This document shows positions 54,275 to 62,253 of a stretch of DNA of 64,000 nucleotides, in pieces. This DNA is from Rhodoferax ferrireducens T118 (GTDB lineage: Bacteria > Pseudomonadota > Gammaproteobacteria > Burkholderiales > Burkholderiaceae_C). Position 1 is the stretch's first letter, and each line of letters begins with the position of its first letter. The translations under genes and the position numbers were made by a program. The notes under the pieces were generated by a model. That model had not been told where the DNA came from. It ran no database searches and was given only the letters and a program-made list of their open reading frames with translations. The DNA is taken from assembly GCF_000013605.1 (NCBI RefSeq), contig NC_007908.1, positions 3,596,001 to 3,660,000 of the forward strand. The letters run 5' to 3'.

Positions 54275-55830
54275 AAATCGTGCCCGGAATAGCTGAGGTT
54301 GAACGACTTGTTGATGAGCGGAAAGTCGGGCACGATATTGCCCATGACGGCGTGCTCCAGCACGGGCCAGTTCTGCCAGGAGGGATCATGCAAATGGCAG
54401 CGTCGAATGCGCTGATCGCTGCTGGCACCGCTCAGCTCCAGCGCGACAAAAATCTCGCCCCGCCAGCCCTCCACCCAACCCGCCCCGCGGCTCGCCTGCC
54501 CGGGCAAAGCAATGTCCTGGCGCAAGGGGCCGGCTGGCAGACCGGCAAGAATTTGCCGGATCAGCCGCATCGACTCAAACACTTCATCAAAGCGCACGCT
54601 CACTCGGGCTGCCACGTCGCCATTGCTGTGCGTGGCCATCTTGACCTGCAATACGTCATACGGCGCAGCCGCATGATCACAGCGCAAGTCCCACGCCTGT
54701 GCACTGGCCCGCCCGGCCAGACCGGTCAAGCCCAACTGGGCCGCCAGCGCCGGCGTAACCCGCCCGGTGGTCATGAAGCGATCCTGCAAGCCGGCATGCT
54801 CTTCGTAGATTGAACGCAAGGTCCGCACCTCGCGCTCCACAGCGTCGCATTGCCGGGTCAGTTGGTCAATATGGGCGCCATGAATGTCATGCGTCACACC
54901 GCCGGGCAGCACGCAGTCCATCATCAAACGGTGTCCAAACATCTCCTTGGACAAGCGCAGCCAGTCTTCGCGCAGACGGGAAAATTGGGCCAGGCCAAAC
55001 GCGAAGGCGGCGTCGTTGCCCAAGGCCCCCAGATCACCCAGATGGTTGGCAACGCGCTCGCGCTCGAGCATCAAGGCGCGCATCCACAAGGCCCGGGGCG
55101 GCACCGCGCAGGCGCTGGCCGACTCCAAGGCCATGCAATAACCCCAGGCGTAGGCGACGGTTGAGTCACCCGAGACCCGACCGGCCAGGCGATACGCCAG
55201 CAGCGGGTCCAACTGGGTCATGCGCTGCTCAATACCCTTGTGTGTGTAGCCCAGGCGCTGCTCCAGGCGCAGTACTTTTTCGCCGACCACCGAAAAGCGA
55301 AAATGCCCAGGCTCAATGATGCCGGCATGCACCGGACCCACCGCGATTTCATGCACGCCATCGCCTTCGACGCGGACGAACGGGTAATCGACCAAGGCTT
55401 CCTCAGGAAATGGCGGCGGCGCCTCGCCGGCGTGGCGCAGGGGAAAATAGTCCAGGGGCCAGGCACCGTGGTTCAGCCACGGACGCTGGTCTTTGCTGCC
55501 CTTGGTGCGAATACCCGACAACTCGGCCGCGGCCCGCTGCATTCTGGCGGCGGCGGGAAAGAAAGGCAGCAGGTCAGGATAAGTCAGCTGCTCGCCGCTC
55601 TGTGGCAACTCCAGCCAGATCAAACCCTCCAACACCACATAGGCGGCGCAGGCAAGCACCGTTGGCTCGTCCGCCAGCCCTGCTCCGCCCCACATCGCCA
55701 GCAAGCGCCCGCCCCCCTCGCGCACGGCCGCAGCGGCGGCGCGCCACTCATCCACGGTGACCCGCGCGTGCCAGATCGGCACGGGTGCCATCACACATTG
55801 GAGATCAACGTCGAAGCCAGAAATCTTCAT
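54271..55830 (-). CDS. Ehr/Hyf-like large subunit, cluster 2, no [NiFe] ligands
   Basis: This 519-residue protein fuses a NuoC-like region to a NuoD/hydrogenase-large fold. It aligns with the cluster 1 large subunit through GVHEIAVGPVHAGIIEPGHF, GDSTVAYAWGYCMALE and a C-terminal DFPLINKSFNLSYSGHDL. All four positions that hold [NiFe] cysteines in hydrogenases are other residues: SGRVSGDS in the first motif, PLINKS in the last. It cannot bind [NiFe] in the normal way. The fold is kept, as in complex I NuoD and in Ehr complexes. Confidence 0.87.
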   Translation of the reverse strand: MKISGFDVDLQCVMAPVPIWHARVTVDEWRAAAAAVREGGGRLLAMWGGAGLADEPTVLACAAYVVLEGLIWLELPQSGEQLTYPDLLPFFPAAARMQRAAAELSGIRTKGSKDQRPWLNHGAWPLDYFPLRHAGEAPPPFPEEALVDYPFVRVEGDGVHEIAVGPVHAGIIEPGHFRFSVVGEKVLRLEQRLGYTHKGIEQRMTQLDPLLAYRLAGRVSGDSTVAYAWGYCMALESASACAVPPRALWMRALMLERERVANHLGDLGALGNDAAFAFGLAQFSRLREDWLRLSKEMFGHRLMMDCVLPGGVTHDIHGAHIDQLTRQCDAVEREVRTLRSIYEEHAGLQDRFMTTGRVTPALAAQLGLTGLAGRASAQAWDLRCDHAAAPYDVLQVKMATHSNGDVAARVSVRFDEVFESMRLIRQILAGLPAGPLRQDIALPGQASRGAGWVEGWRGEIFVALELSGASSDQRIRRCHLHDPSWQNWPVLEHAVMGNIVPDFPLINKSFNLSYSGHDL

Positions 55831-55834
55831 CAGC

Positions 55835-57289
55835 TCAGCCCCCCAACATCCGCGCGGCCTGGACGTACCAGGTATTGAGGTAAGGCGGAATGTACAAACC
55901 CAGCACCAAGCCCAGACTCAGGTGCACAAACACCGGCACCAAGGCCGGCGGATGCGGCAGGGCTTTAAGTGAGGTTTCGCCAAACACCATCGGCAACACC
56001 CGGATCATCATGGAAGCAAACGCCACACCGAGCGACACAAACAAAAACGGCGCCGCCCAGGGCTGCTCACGCATGGCGGTGGTCAGAATCAGGAACTCGC
56101 TGGCAAAGACGCCAAATGGCGGCATGCCCAGAATCGCCATCACGCCCAAAATCAAGCCCCAGCCGATGGTCGGATTCACCTTGATCAGGCCGCGAATCTC
56201 GCTCATGATCTGCGTACCGGCTTTTTGGGTGGCGTGCCCCACCGCAAAGAAGATCGCCGACTTGATGAGGGAATGCACCGTCATGTGCAACAAACCGGCA
56301 AAGTTGGCCACCGGCCCGCCCATGCCAAAGGCAAAAGTGATCAAGCCCATGTGCTCGATCGACGAATAAGAAAACATGCGCTTGACGTCTTTTTGCCGTG
56401 ACAGGAAAAAGGTCGCCACCACCACCGACAGCAGGCCAAAGCCCATCATGAGCTGGCCCGCCAGGGGCCGCATCAAGGCCCCGTCGGTCAGCACTTTGCA
56501 GCGCAACAAGGCATACATCGCCACATTGAGCAGCAAGCCCGACAGCACGGCCGACACCGGCGTCGGGCCTTCGGCATGCGCATCGGGCAACCAGCTGTGC
56601 AAGGGCACCATGCCGACCTTGGTGCCATAGCCGATCAAAAGAAAAGCAAACGCCAAGGTGATGATGGAGGGGTCCAACTGGTCTTTGATCGCATCCAGAT
56701 TGGTCCACAACAGCGTGGCCCCCTCCGGGCCGAGCACTTTTTCTGCCGCCATGTACAGCAAGACCGTGCCAAACAGGGCCTGTGCAATGCCCACACCACA
56801 CAGAATAAAGTACTTCCAGGCCGCTTCCAGACTGGCAGCGGTGCGGTACACGCTGACCAGCAGCACCGTGGTCAAGGTCGCCGCCTCCATGGCCACCCAC
56901 AGGATGCCCAGGTTATTGGTGGTAAAGCCCAGCAGCATGGTGAAGCTGAACAACTGGTACATGCTGTGGTACAGCCGCATGCGCGGCGGCGTCATCTTGC
57001 CGTGGTCCTGCTCAATGCGCATGTAAGGCCGGGAAAATATCGCCGTCGTCATCCCAACGAAAGCGGTCAGCGTGACCAGGAACACATTCAATGGGTCGAT
57101 GAAAAATTGGTCATGCCAGACCAGAATCGGGCCGTCCGCGACGATCTCCGCCGTCAGCACGCAGGCCGCCAGAAAGGTGCCCAGGCTGAAGACCACATTG
57201 ATGTCGCGGGCGTACGACCGGTGCCCGATCAGCGCCAGTACGGCGCCGCCCAGCAAAGGAAACCCCAGGACAAAAAACAGGGTGGACAC
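55835..57289 (-). CDS. Ehr/Hyf-like antiporter subunit F (NuoN/L-like), cluster 2
   Basis: This 484-residue polytopic membrane protein is an antiporter-like subunit. It has NLGILWVAMEAATLTTVLLV with its Glu and GYGTKVGMVPLHSWLPDAHAEGPTPVSAVLSG with the key Lys. It aligns with the cluster 1 counterpart over the whole length. Spacing is 2 bases to subunit E and 4 bases to the large subunit, so the order B-C-E-F-G-I is kept. Confidence 0.87.
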   Translation of the reverse strand: MSTLFFVLGFPLLGGAVLALIGHRSYARDINVVFSLGTFLAACVLTAEIVADGPILVWHDQFFIDPLNVFLVTLTAFVGMTTAIFSRPYMRIEQDHGKMTPPRMRLYHSMYQLFSFTMLLGFTTNNLGILWVAMEAATLTTVLLVSVYRTAASLEAAWKYFILCGVGIAQALFGTVLLYMAAEKVLGPEGATLLWTNLDAIKDQLDPSIITLAFAFLLIGYGTKVGMVPLHSWLPDAHAEGPTPVSAVLSGLLLNVAMYALLRCKVLTDGALMRPLAGQLMMGFGLLSVVVATFFLSRQKDVKRMFSYSSIEHMGLITFAFGMGGPVANFAGLLHMTVHSLIKSAIFFAVGHATQKAGTQIMSEIRGLIKVNPTIGWGLILGVMAILGMPPFGVFASEFLILTTAMREQPWAAPFLFVSLGVAFASMMIRVLPMVFGETSLKALPHPPALVPVFVHLSLGLVLGLYIPPYLNTWYVQAARMLGG

Positions 57290-57291
57290 GG

Positions 57292-57951
57292 TCAGTCTTC
57301 CTTGAGCGTTTCGAGGTTGTGGATGTCCAGGCTGTCGAATTTCTCGCGAATCTGGAACATGAACACTCCCAAAATCAGCACGCCCACCAGCACATCGAGC
57401 GCAATGCCAAACTCAACAATCATCGGCATGCCGTTGGTGACCGCGGTGGCGGCGAAAATCAGGCCGTTTTCCATCGATAGAAATCCGATCACCTGCGGCA
57501 CCGCCTTGGAGCGGGTGATCATCATCAAGAACGAAAGCAGCACACAGGCCAGCGCAATGCCGAGCGAGCCGCCCGCCATGGAGGACGACAGACGCGAGAT
57601 CGGCAAGGCCAGGCTGAAGGAAAAAATCACCAGCGCAATCCCCACCAGCATGGTGGTTGGAATGTTGATCAGGGTGTCGACGTCCCAGCGCACATTGAGC
57701 TTGCGGATGACCCGGTGCAACATCCAGGGAATAAAAATGACCTTGAGCAACAGCGTCAGGGCCCCAGAAACGTAAAGGTCAGGTTGATGCGTGACATAAC
57801 CGAGCAACATCGACGCTGCGACCAGGGCGACGCCCTGGATGGTGAACAAATTAATCAGGGAAACGATGCGCCGCTGCGAGATCATGGCAAACGACAGCAT
57901 CAGAATCAGCGTTGCAAACAGGTTGATCAACTGGGGCGCCAACTGAATCAT
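57292..57951 (-). CDS. Ehr/Hyf-like subunit E (NuoK-like), cluster 2
   Basis: This 219-residue membrane protein matches HyfE. It has MIQLAPQLINLFATLILMLSF at the start and VIGFLSMENGLIFAATAV with the conserved acidic residue. I chose ATG 57951, which overlaps the stop of subunit C by 4 bases; longer open frame upstream is the shadow of that gene. Confidence 0.85.
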   Translation of the reverse strand: MIQLAPQLINLFATLILMLSFAMISQRRIVSLINLFTIQGVALVAASMLLGYVTHQPDLYVSGALTLLLKVIFIPWMLHRVIRKLNVRWDVDTLINIPTTMLVGIALVIFSFSLALPISRLSSSMAGGSLGIALACVLLSFLMMITRSKAVPQVIGFLSMENGLIFAATAVTNGMPMIVEFGIALDVLVGVLILGVFMFQIREKFDSLDIHNLETLKED

Positions 57952-58898
57952 CCGACCCCCAGCAAGATGTTGACCAGCAGGCCGATCACGGCCAACAAAA
58001 AGGCAGTGCCCAGAAACTCCGGCACGCGAAAGATCCGCATCTTGGCGCTCAAGGTCTCGATCAGGGCCATCAAGACGCCCCCCAACGCCAACTTGATGAC
58101 GAGCACTGGCAGCGCCAGCAACAGCGCCAGTGGCGCATGGGCCTCGGCCACACCCCAGGGAAAAAACAGCGCCAAACCGATGCAGGAATAGGCAAACAGT
58201 TTCAGGCTGGCCGCCCATTCGAGCAGCGCCAGGTGGCGCCCGGAATACTCCAGAATCATGGACTCGTGAATCATGGTGAGTTCCAGATGCGTGTCCGGGT
58301 TGTCCACCGGCACCCGGGCGTTCTCGGCCAATGACACCATGGTGAACGCCACCCCGGCCACCAGCAGGCTGGGGTAGATGGCCAGCTCCCGATGCGCCAG
58401 CGTCTCGACAATGGTGGTGAGCGAGGTCGAGCGCGAAATCATGGAGGCACAAAAAAGCACCATCAGCAACGCCGGCTCGGCCAGAAAACCGACCAGCATT
58501 TCCCGACGTGCACCGAGCGAGCCAAATGCCGTGCCGACATCCATCGCCGCCAATGAGATGAACACCCGCGCCAGGGCAAACAAGCCCACCAGCGCAATGG
58601 CGTCAGCAGCTGGTGACAGGGGCAGGTCGGTGGACAAGGTCGGGATGATGGCACTGGCCAGCAGCATGCAGCCGAAGACAATGTAGGGTGCCATGCGAAA
58701 CAGGGGCGAGGCGTGCTCGGCCAACACCGATTCCTTGTTGAACAGCTTGTGCAAAACGCGGTACGGCTGCAACAGATTGGGCGCCGACTTGTTCTGCAAC
58801 CGGGCGCGCCATTGGTTGACCCAACCGGTCAGGAGAGGCGCCAGTACCAGCGCCATCACAATCGCCATCAATTGAGACAGGAGACCGAGCCAGCTCAT
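57948..58898 (-). CDS. Ehr/Hyf-like subunit C (NuoH-like), cluster 2
   Basis: This 316-residue membrane protein resembles HyfC/NuoH. The conserved connector DNPDTHLELTMIHESMILEYSG matches the cluster 1 counterpart (DPLTHLELTMIHEVMILDHSG). It would bind near the redox arm and the quinone-like cavity. Overlaps of 4 bases with both neighbours indicate tight coupling. Confidence 0.88.
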   Translation of the reverse strand: MSWLGLLSQLMAIVMALVLAPLLTGWVNQWRARLQNKSAPNLLQPYRVLHKLFNKESVLAEHASPLFRMAPYIVFGCMLLASAIIPTLSTDLPLSPAADAIALVGLFALARVFISLAAMDVGTAFGSLGARREMLVGFLAEPALLMVLFCASMISRSTSLTTIVETLAHRELAIYPSLLVAGVAFTMVSLAENARVPVDNPDTHLELTMIHESMILEYSGRHLALLEWAASLKLFAYSCIGLALFFPWGVAEAHAPLALLLALPVLVIKLALGGVLMALIETLSAKMRIFRVPEFLGTAFLLAVIGLLVNILLGVG

Positions 58899-60919
58899 TG
58901 CTTCACCACCAGCAGCACCACGATCAAGGTCAGAAAGCTGTACATCAGATAGACCGCGATGCGCCCCTGCTGCAACAGTCCAATCACTTTCGAGATGCGC
59001 TCAACCAGTCTGGCTATCGGCAGGTAGAGCCAGTACCAGAGCGGATCTTCGACCGTCACCCGGTAACGTGGCTGCTCGTCGAATGGCGAAGGCAGTTCGC
59101 GTTTCATGCGAAACATGGGCTCGAAAATCTGCCGGATCGGCTGCCCGAATCCTTCTGCCGTGTCCTGCATGCGGGCGTCTTGCCACGGATAACCGCAGTC
59201 CCAGGCAGGCGCGCGCCGAATACGGCCGCTGTAAAAGCGGCGTACCAGCAAATAGGTCAAGGCAAAGAAGAACATCACGCCAAGCAGGAAGATCGCCGGC
59301 GCATAACTGGCGCGCTCGATGCTCACGGGCACCAGCAGCCAGCCGCTGGCCGCCACCGTCTTGACCAGACCGGCGGACACCAACAATTGGGTGACAGGAT
59401 CAATCAGGGCAATGACCTGGTTCGGAAAAAGCCCCAGCACCACACAGCCCGCCGTGAGCCAAAGCATACCCGCGCGCTCCCAGGTGCCGGCGTCATGCGC
59501 GCCTGAGAGCTTTTCCTCACGCGGCTGGCCCAGGAAGATGACGCCAAAGTACTTGACCATGGTGTAACCCGACAGCGCGGCAATCAGCGCAATCAAGGCC
59601 GCCAGCACCGGCACCAGCATATTGAGGACCGAGCTCGGCAAGCCGGAGGTGAACAAGAAGCTTTGCAGCAGCAACCACTCCGCGACAAAACCGCCAAAAG
59701 GCGGCAGACCGGCACAGGCCAGGACGCCGATCAGGGTCGGCCAGGCGACCCAGGGCATGTAGCGCATCAGGCCACCCAATTTACCCAGGCTGCGCTCGCC
59801 GGTGGCGTGCAAGACGGCTCCGGTGCTGCAGAACAACAGGCTCTTGAAAAACGCGTGGCTGAGCAGGTGATACAAGGCCGCCGTCAGAGCCAGGGCGGCC
59901 AGGGCGTGCATGCCATAGCTTGAGAACAACAGCGACAAGCCGAAACCGGTGCAGATCAAACCGACGTTTTCAATCGAGGAATAAGCCAGCAGACGCTTCA
60001 TTTCCACCTGCACTGTGGAGAAGACAACGCCGAACAGCGCCGTCGACAGGCCAATCGCCATCAACAGCACACCCCACCACCAGATTTTCGTTTGCAGCAA
60101 GTCAAACGACACCCGCAGGATGCCATACAGGGCAATTTTGAGCATCACGCCGCTCATCAAGGCAGAGAAAGGGGAAGGCGCCGCCGGGTGCGCCTCGGGC
60201 AACCAGGCGTGCAGCGGCAAGATGCCGGCCTTGGCGCCAAAGCCAAACACCGCCAGCACAAACGCCACCGAGCCCCAGAACGGCGACAGATGCTGGGCCC
60301 GCATGTTGGCGAAGGTGTAGTCACCGGTGTTGGCCTGCAACACACCAAAACACAGCAGAATGCCCAAGGCGCCGATGTGGGCCACCAGCATGTAGAGATA
60401 GCCCGCAAAGCGGATTTCAGGAATGCGGTGGTTGGCAATGACCAGAAAAAACGAGGAAAACGCCATGGTCTCCCAGACCACCATGAAGGCGTAGGCGTCG
60501 TCCGCGATCACCACCATGGCGATGCTGGCCAGAAAGATATGGTATTCAAGGCAGATCAAACCCGGCGGTGTGCCCTCGCCCTGGCGAAAATAACCGGCGG
60601 CAAAGGCCGACACCCCGGCGCCGACCCCGCCAATGACAATCAGGAAGAAGGCCGACAGACTGTCCAGCCGCAAATGAAAGGGCAACTGCGGCAAACCGAT
60701 CGGCAACACCGCCACCTCGGGCACACTGAACGCGGCGCTGAGGCCCACGCCCAGCAACAGCAAAGCGACAAGCCCGCCCGCCGGAAACAGCACCACCGCC
60801 ACCAGCCTGAAACGCCGCAAGGCCAACACGCCCAGCACACCGATCAAGAGCCAGGCAACCACCACCACCAACACCCAGTCCAGATGGACCCAAGATAAGG
60901 GGTGAAAGAAAGCGTTCAT
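58895..60919 (-). CDS. Ehr/Hyf-like antiporter subunit B (NuoL-like), cluster 2
   Basis: This 674-residue membrane protein is the first gene of cluster 2. It has FMVVWETMAFSSFFLVIANH (family Glu), AKAGILPLHAWLPEAHPAAP with the key Lys, and SALMSGVMLKIALYGILR. The C-terminal tail has APAWDCGYPWQDARMQDTAEGF, the HyfB-type extension also seen in cluster 1. A second ion-translocating complex is therefore encoded. Only about 100 bases separate it from dcd upstream, so it may be transcribed from a dcd promoter as well. Confidence 0.88.
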   Translation of the reverse strand: MNAFFHPLSWVHLDWVLVVVVAWLLIGVLGVLALRRFRLVAVVLFPAGGLVALLLLGVGLSAAFSVPEVAVLPIGLPQLPFHLRLDSLSAFFLIVIGGVGAGVSAFAAGYFRQGEGTPPGLICLEYHIFLASIAMVVIADDAYAFMVVWETMAFSSFFLVIANHRIPEIRFAGYLYMLVAHIGALGILLCFGVLQANTGDYTFANMRAQHLSPFWGSVAFVLAVFGFGAKAGILPLHAWLPEAHPAAPSPFSALMSGVMLKIALYGILRVSFDLLQTKIWWWGVLLMAIGLSTALFGVVFSTVQVEMKRLLAYSSIENVGLICTGFGLSLLFSSYGMHALAALALTAALYHLLSHAFFKSLLFCSTGAVLHATGERSLGKLGGLMRYMPWVAWPTLIGVLACAGLPPFGGFVAEWLLLQSFLFTSGLPSSVLNMLVPVLAALIALIAALSGYTMVKYFGVIFLGQPREEKLSGAHDAGTWERAGMLWLTAGCVVLGLFPNQVIALIDPVTQLLVSAGLVKTVAASGWLLVPVSIERASYAPAIFLLGVMFFFALTYLLVRRFYSGRIRRAPAWDCGYPWQDARMQDTAEGFGQPIRQIFEPMFRMKRELPSPFDEQPRYRVTVEDPLWYWLYLPIARLVERISKVIGLLQQGRIAVYLMYSFLTLIVVLLVVKQ

Positions 60920-61021
60920 GGCGCGCTAGTCAGGAAAACAGGTCGAATGCATAGGATGCCAATGGTACTCGCTGCAATTCAGCTGATAGCGCCTGCGGCG
61001 CTGGCGCCCGATGCGCCGACC

Positions 61022-61591
61022 TCAAGCTCGGGGCAGCGTCACGCCCACTTGTCCCTGGTATTTGCCGCCACGGTCTTTGTACGAGGTCTCGCACTCCTCA
61101 TCACTCTCAAAAAACAGCACTTGCGCGCACCCCTCGCCGGCGTAAATTTTGGCCGGCAAGGGGGTGGTGTTGCTGAATTCAAGCGTGACGTAACCTTCCC
61201 ATTCGGGCTCAAAAGGCGTGACGTTGACGATGATGCCGCAGCGTGCGTAGGTGCTTTTGCCCAGGCAGATGGTGAGCACATTGCGCGGAATGCGAAAGTA
61301 CTCCATGGTGCGCGCCAGCGCGAAGCTGTTGGGCGGGATGATGCAGCTGTCGCCATGAAAATCGACAAAGCTTTTTTCGTCGAAGTTCTTCGGGTCCACC
61401 ACGGTGCTGTGGATGTTGGTGAAAACCTTGAATTCGGGTGCGCAGCGGATGTCATAGCCGTAGCTGCTAGTGCCATAGCTGACGATTTTGTTGCCATTGG
61501 CATCCTGGCGGATCTGGCCGGGCTCAAAGGGTTCAATCATGCCGTGCTGCTGCGCCATGCGGCGGATCCATTTGTCGCTTTTGATCGTCAT
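61022..61591 (-). CDS. dcd: dCTP deaminase
   Basis: This 189-residue enzyme deaminates dCTP to dUTP for thymidylate synthesis. It starts [22 protein letters not shown] and has the family core [18 protein letters not shown], the [14 protein letters not shown] and [14 protein letters not shown] segments with the catalytic Glu, and a C-terminal [13 protein letters not shown]. Its length is usual. It is a housekeeping gene divergent from the small RHH-like gene; repeat copy R7 lies in the gap. Confidence 0.96.
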   Translation of the reverse strand: MTIKSDKWIRRMAQQHGMIEPFEPGQIRQDANGNKIVSYGTSSYGYDIRCAPEFKVFTNIHSTVVDPKNFDEKSFVDFHGDSCIIPPNSFALARTMEYFRIPRNVLTICLGKSTYARCGIIVNVTPFEPEWEGYVTLEFSNTTPLPAKIYAGEGCAQVLFFESDEECETSYKDRGGKYQGQVGVTLPRA

Positions 61592-61635
61592 GGGAATGAG
61601 GCTCCTGAGTTGCGCCAGATTGTAAGCGTGACACC

Positions 61636-61688
61636 TGCTATCAATTCAGATGAATTGACGTAATAGGGTCGCGGGCTGGAGGCCTGTT
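61636..61688 (+). repeat. Dispersed repeat copy R7 (between dcd and RHH-like gene)
   Basis: The plus strand has TGCTATCAATTCAGATG (a one-base-shorter arm), exactly 20 bases to GGGCTGGAGGCC (from 61673). It lies between divergent genes, where both promoters must be. Confidence 0.75.
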
Positions 61689-61738
61689 TCTTTGCGAATC
61701 CGCAAGAACTTCGCCACCGCGTGACGCGATGATGAACC

Positions 61739-62137
61739 ATGCGCAAAGCGATCAAATCGACAGGTGCTGAGCACCGGGCTGCACGAGGCAAAGCCGTCGC
61801 GCGAAAAAGGTATGTCTGCCGATTGCCGCTCGAATTGGCATCCCGGCTGGAAGCCCTGCGCGAGGCGTATCCGGGCAAGAAGCGAAGTGAACTTCTGGAG
61901 GATCTGCTGCGCCTGGGGCTGGCCGAGGTCGAGCGTGCCTGGGCGGGCGCCACAGCTTCAGAGGCGGCATTTCATCCAGACACCCGGCAGCCGATCTACC
62001 TGCCGACGGGACCATTCGCAGAATTTCACAGCCTTGTTCACAAGCATCATCTGGCCTTGGAGCATGAGTTTGCCAAAGACGATGATCCACAAGCCTCGTA
62101 CCCGGTTGATGACTACGTGCTGGACGCCAACGAGTAG
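61739..62137 (+). CDS. Small RHH-like protein, unknown function
   Basis: This 132-residue protein has a basic N-terminus (about 1-25) and a ribbon-helix-helix-like stretch YVCRLPLELASRLEALRE, then YPGKKRSELLEDLLRLGLAEVERAW. The C-terminal half is acidic with several histidines. An RHH fold suggests DNA binding, but the pattern is only suggestive. It is a single gene divergent from dcd; no toxin partner is adjacent. Confidence 0.7.
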   Translation: MRKAIKSTGAEHRAARGKAVARKRYVCRLPLELASRLEALREAYPGKKRSELLEDLLRLGLAEVERAWAGATASEAAFHPDTRQPIYLPTGPFAEFHSLVHKHHLALEHEFAKDDDPQASYPVDDYVLDANE

Positions 62138-62196
62138 CGAACAGCCCAGGCCAGGCGCCGGGGTCACCGGGGCCGGACCGGTCCGAGGCCAGAAAT

Positions 62197-62250
62197 AAAT
62201 TCAAAATCAATAGCTACAAACCCAATAAAGACGGTGGCTAGAGGCCAAAA
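62197..62250 (+). repeat. Dispersed repeat copy R9 (between RHH-like gene and guaD)
   Basis: The plus strand has an arm ending AAAATCAATAGC (to 62214), exactly 20 bases, then TGGCTAGAGGCC (from 62235). It fills the gap between two convergent genes and ends 4 bases before the guaD stop. Confidence 0.85.
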
Positions 62251-62253
62251 GGC

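Noticed and set aside
60960..61015. Possible degenerate repeat copy between hyfB-like gene and dcd (AATTCAGCTGATAGC)
   Set aside because: The arm is only partly matched, and the sequence 20 bases after TAGC (ATGCGCCG) does not match GGGCTAGA.
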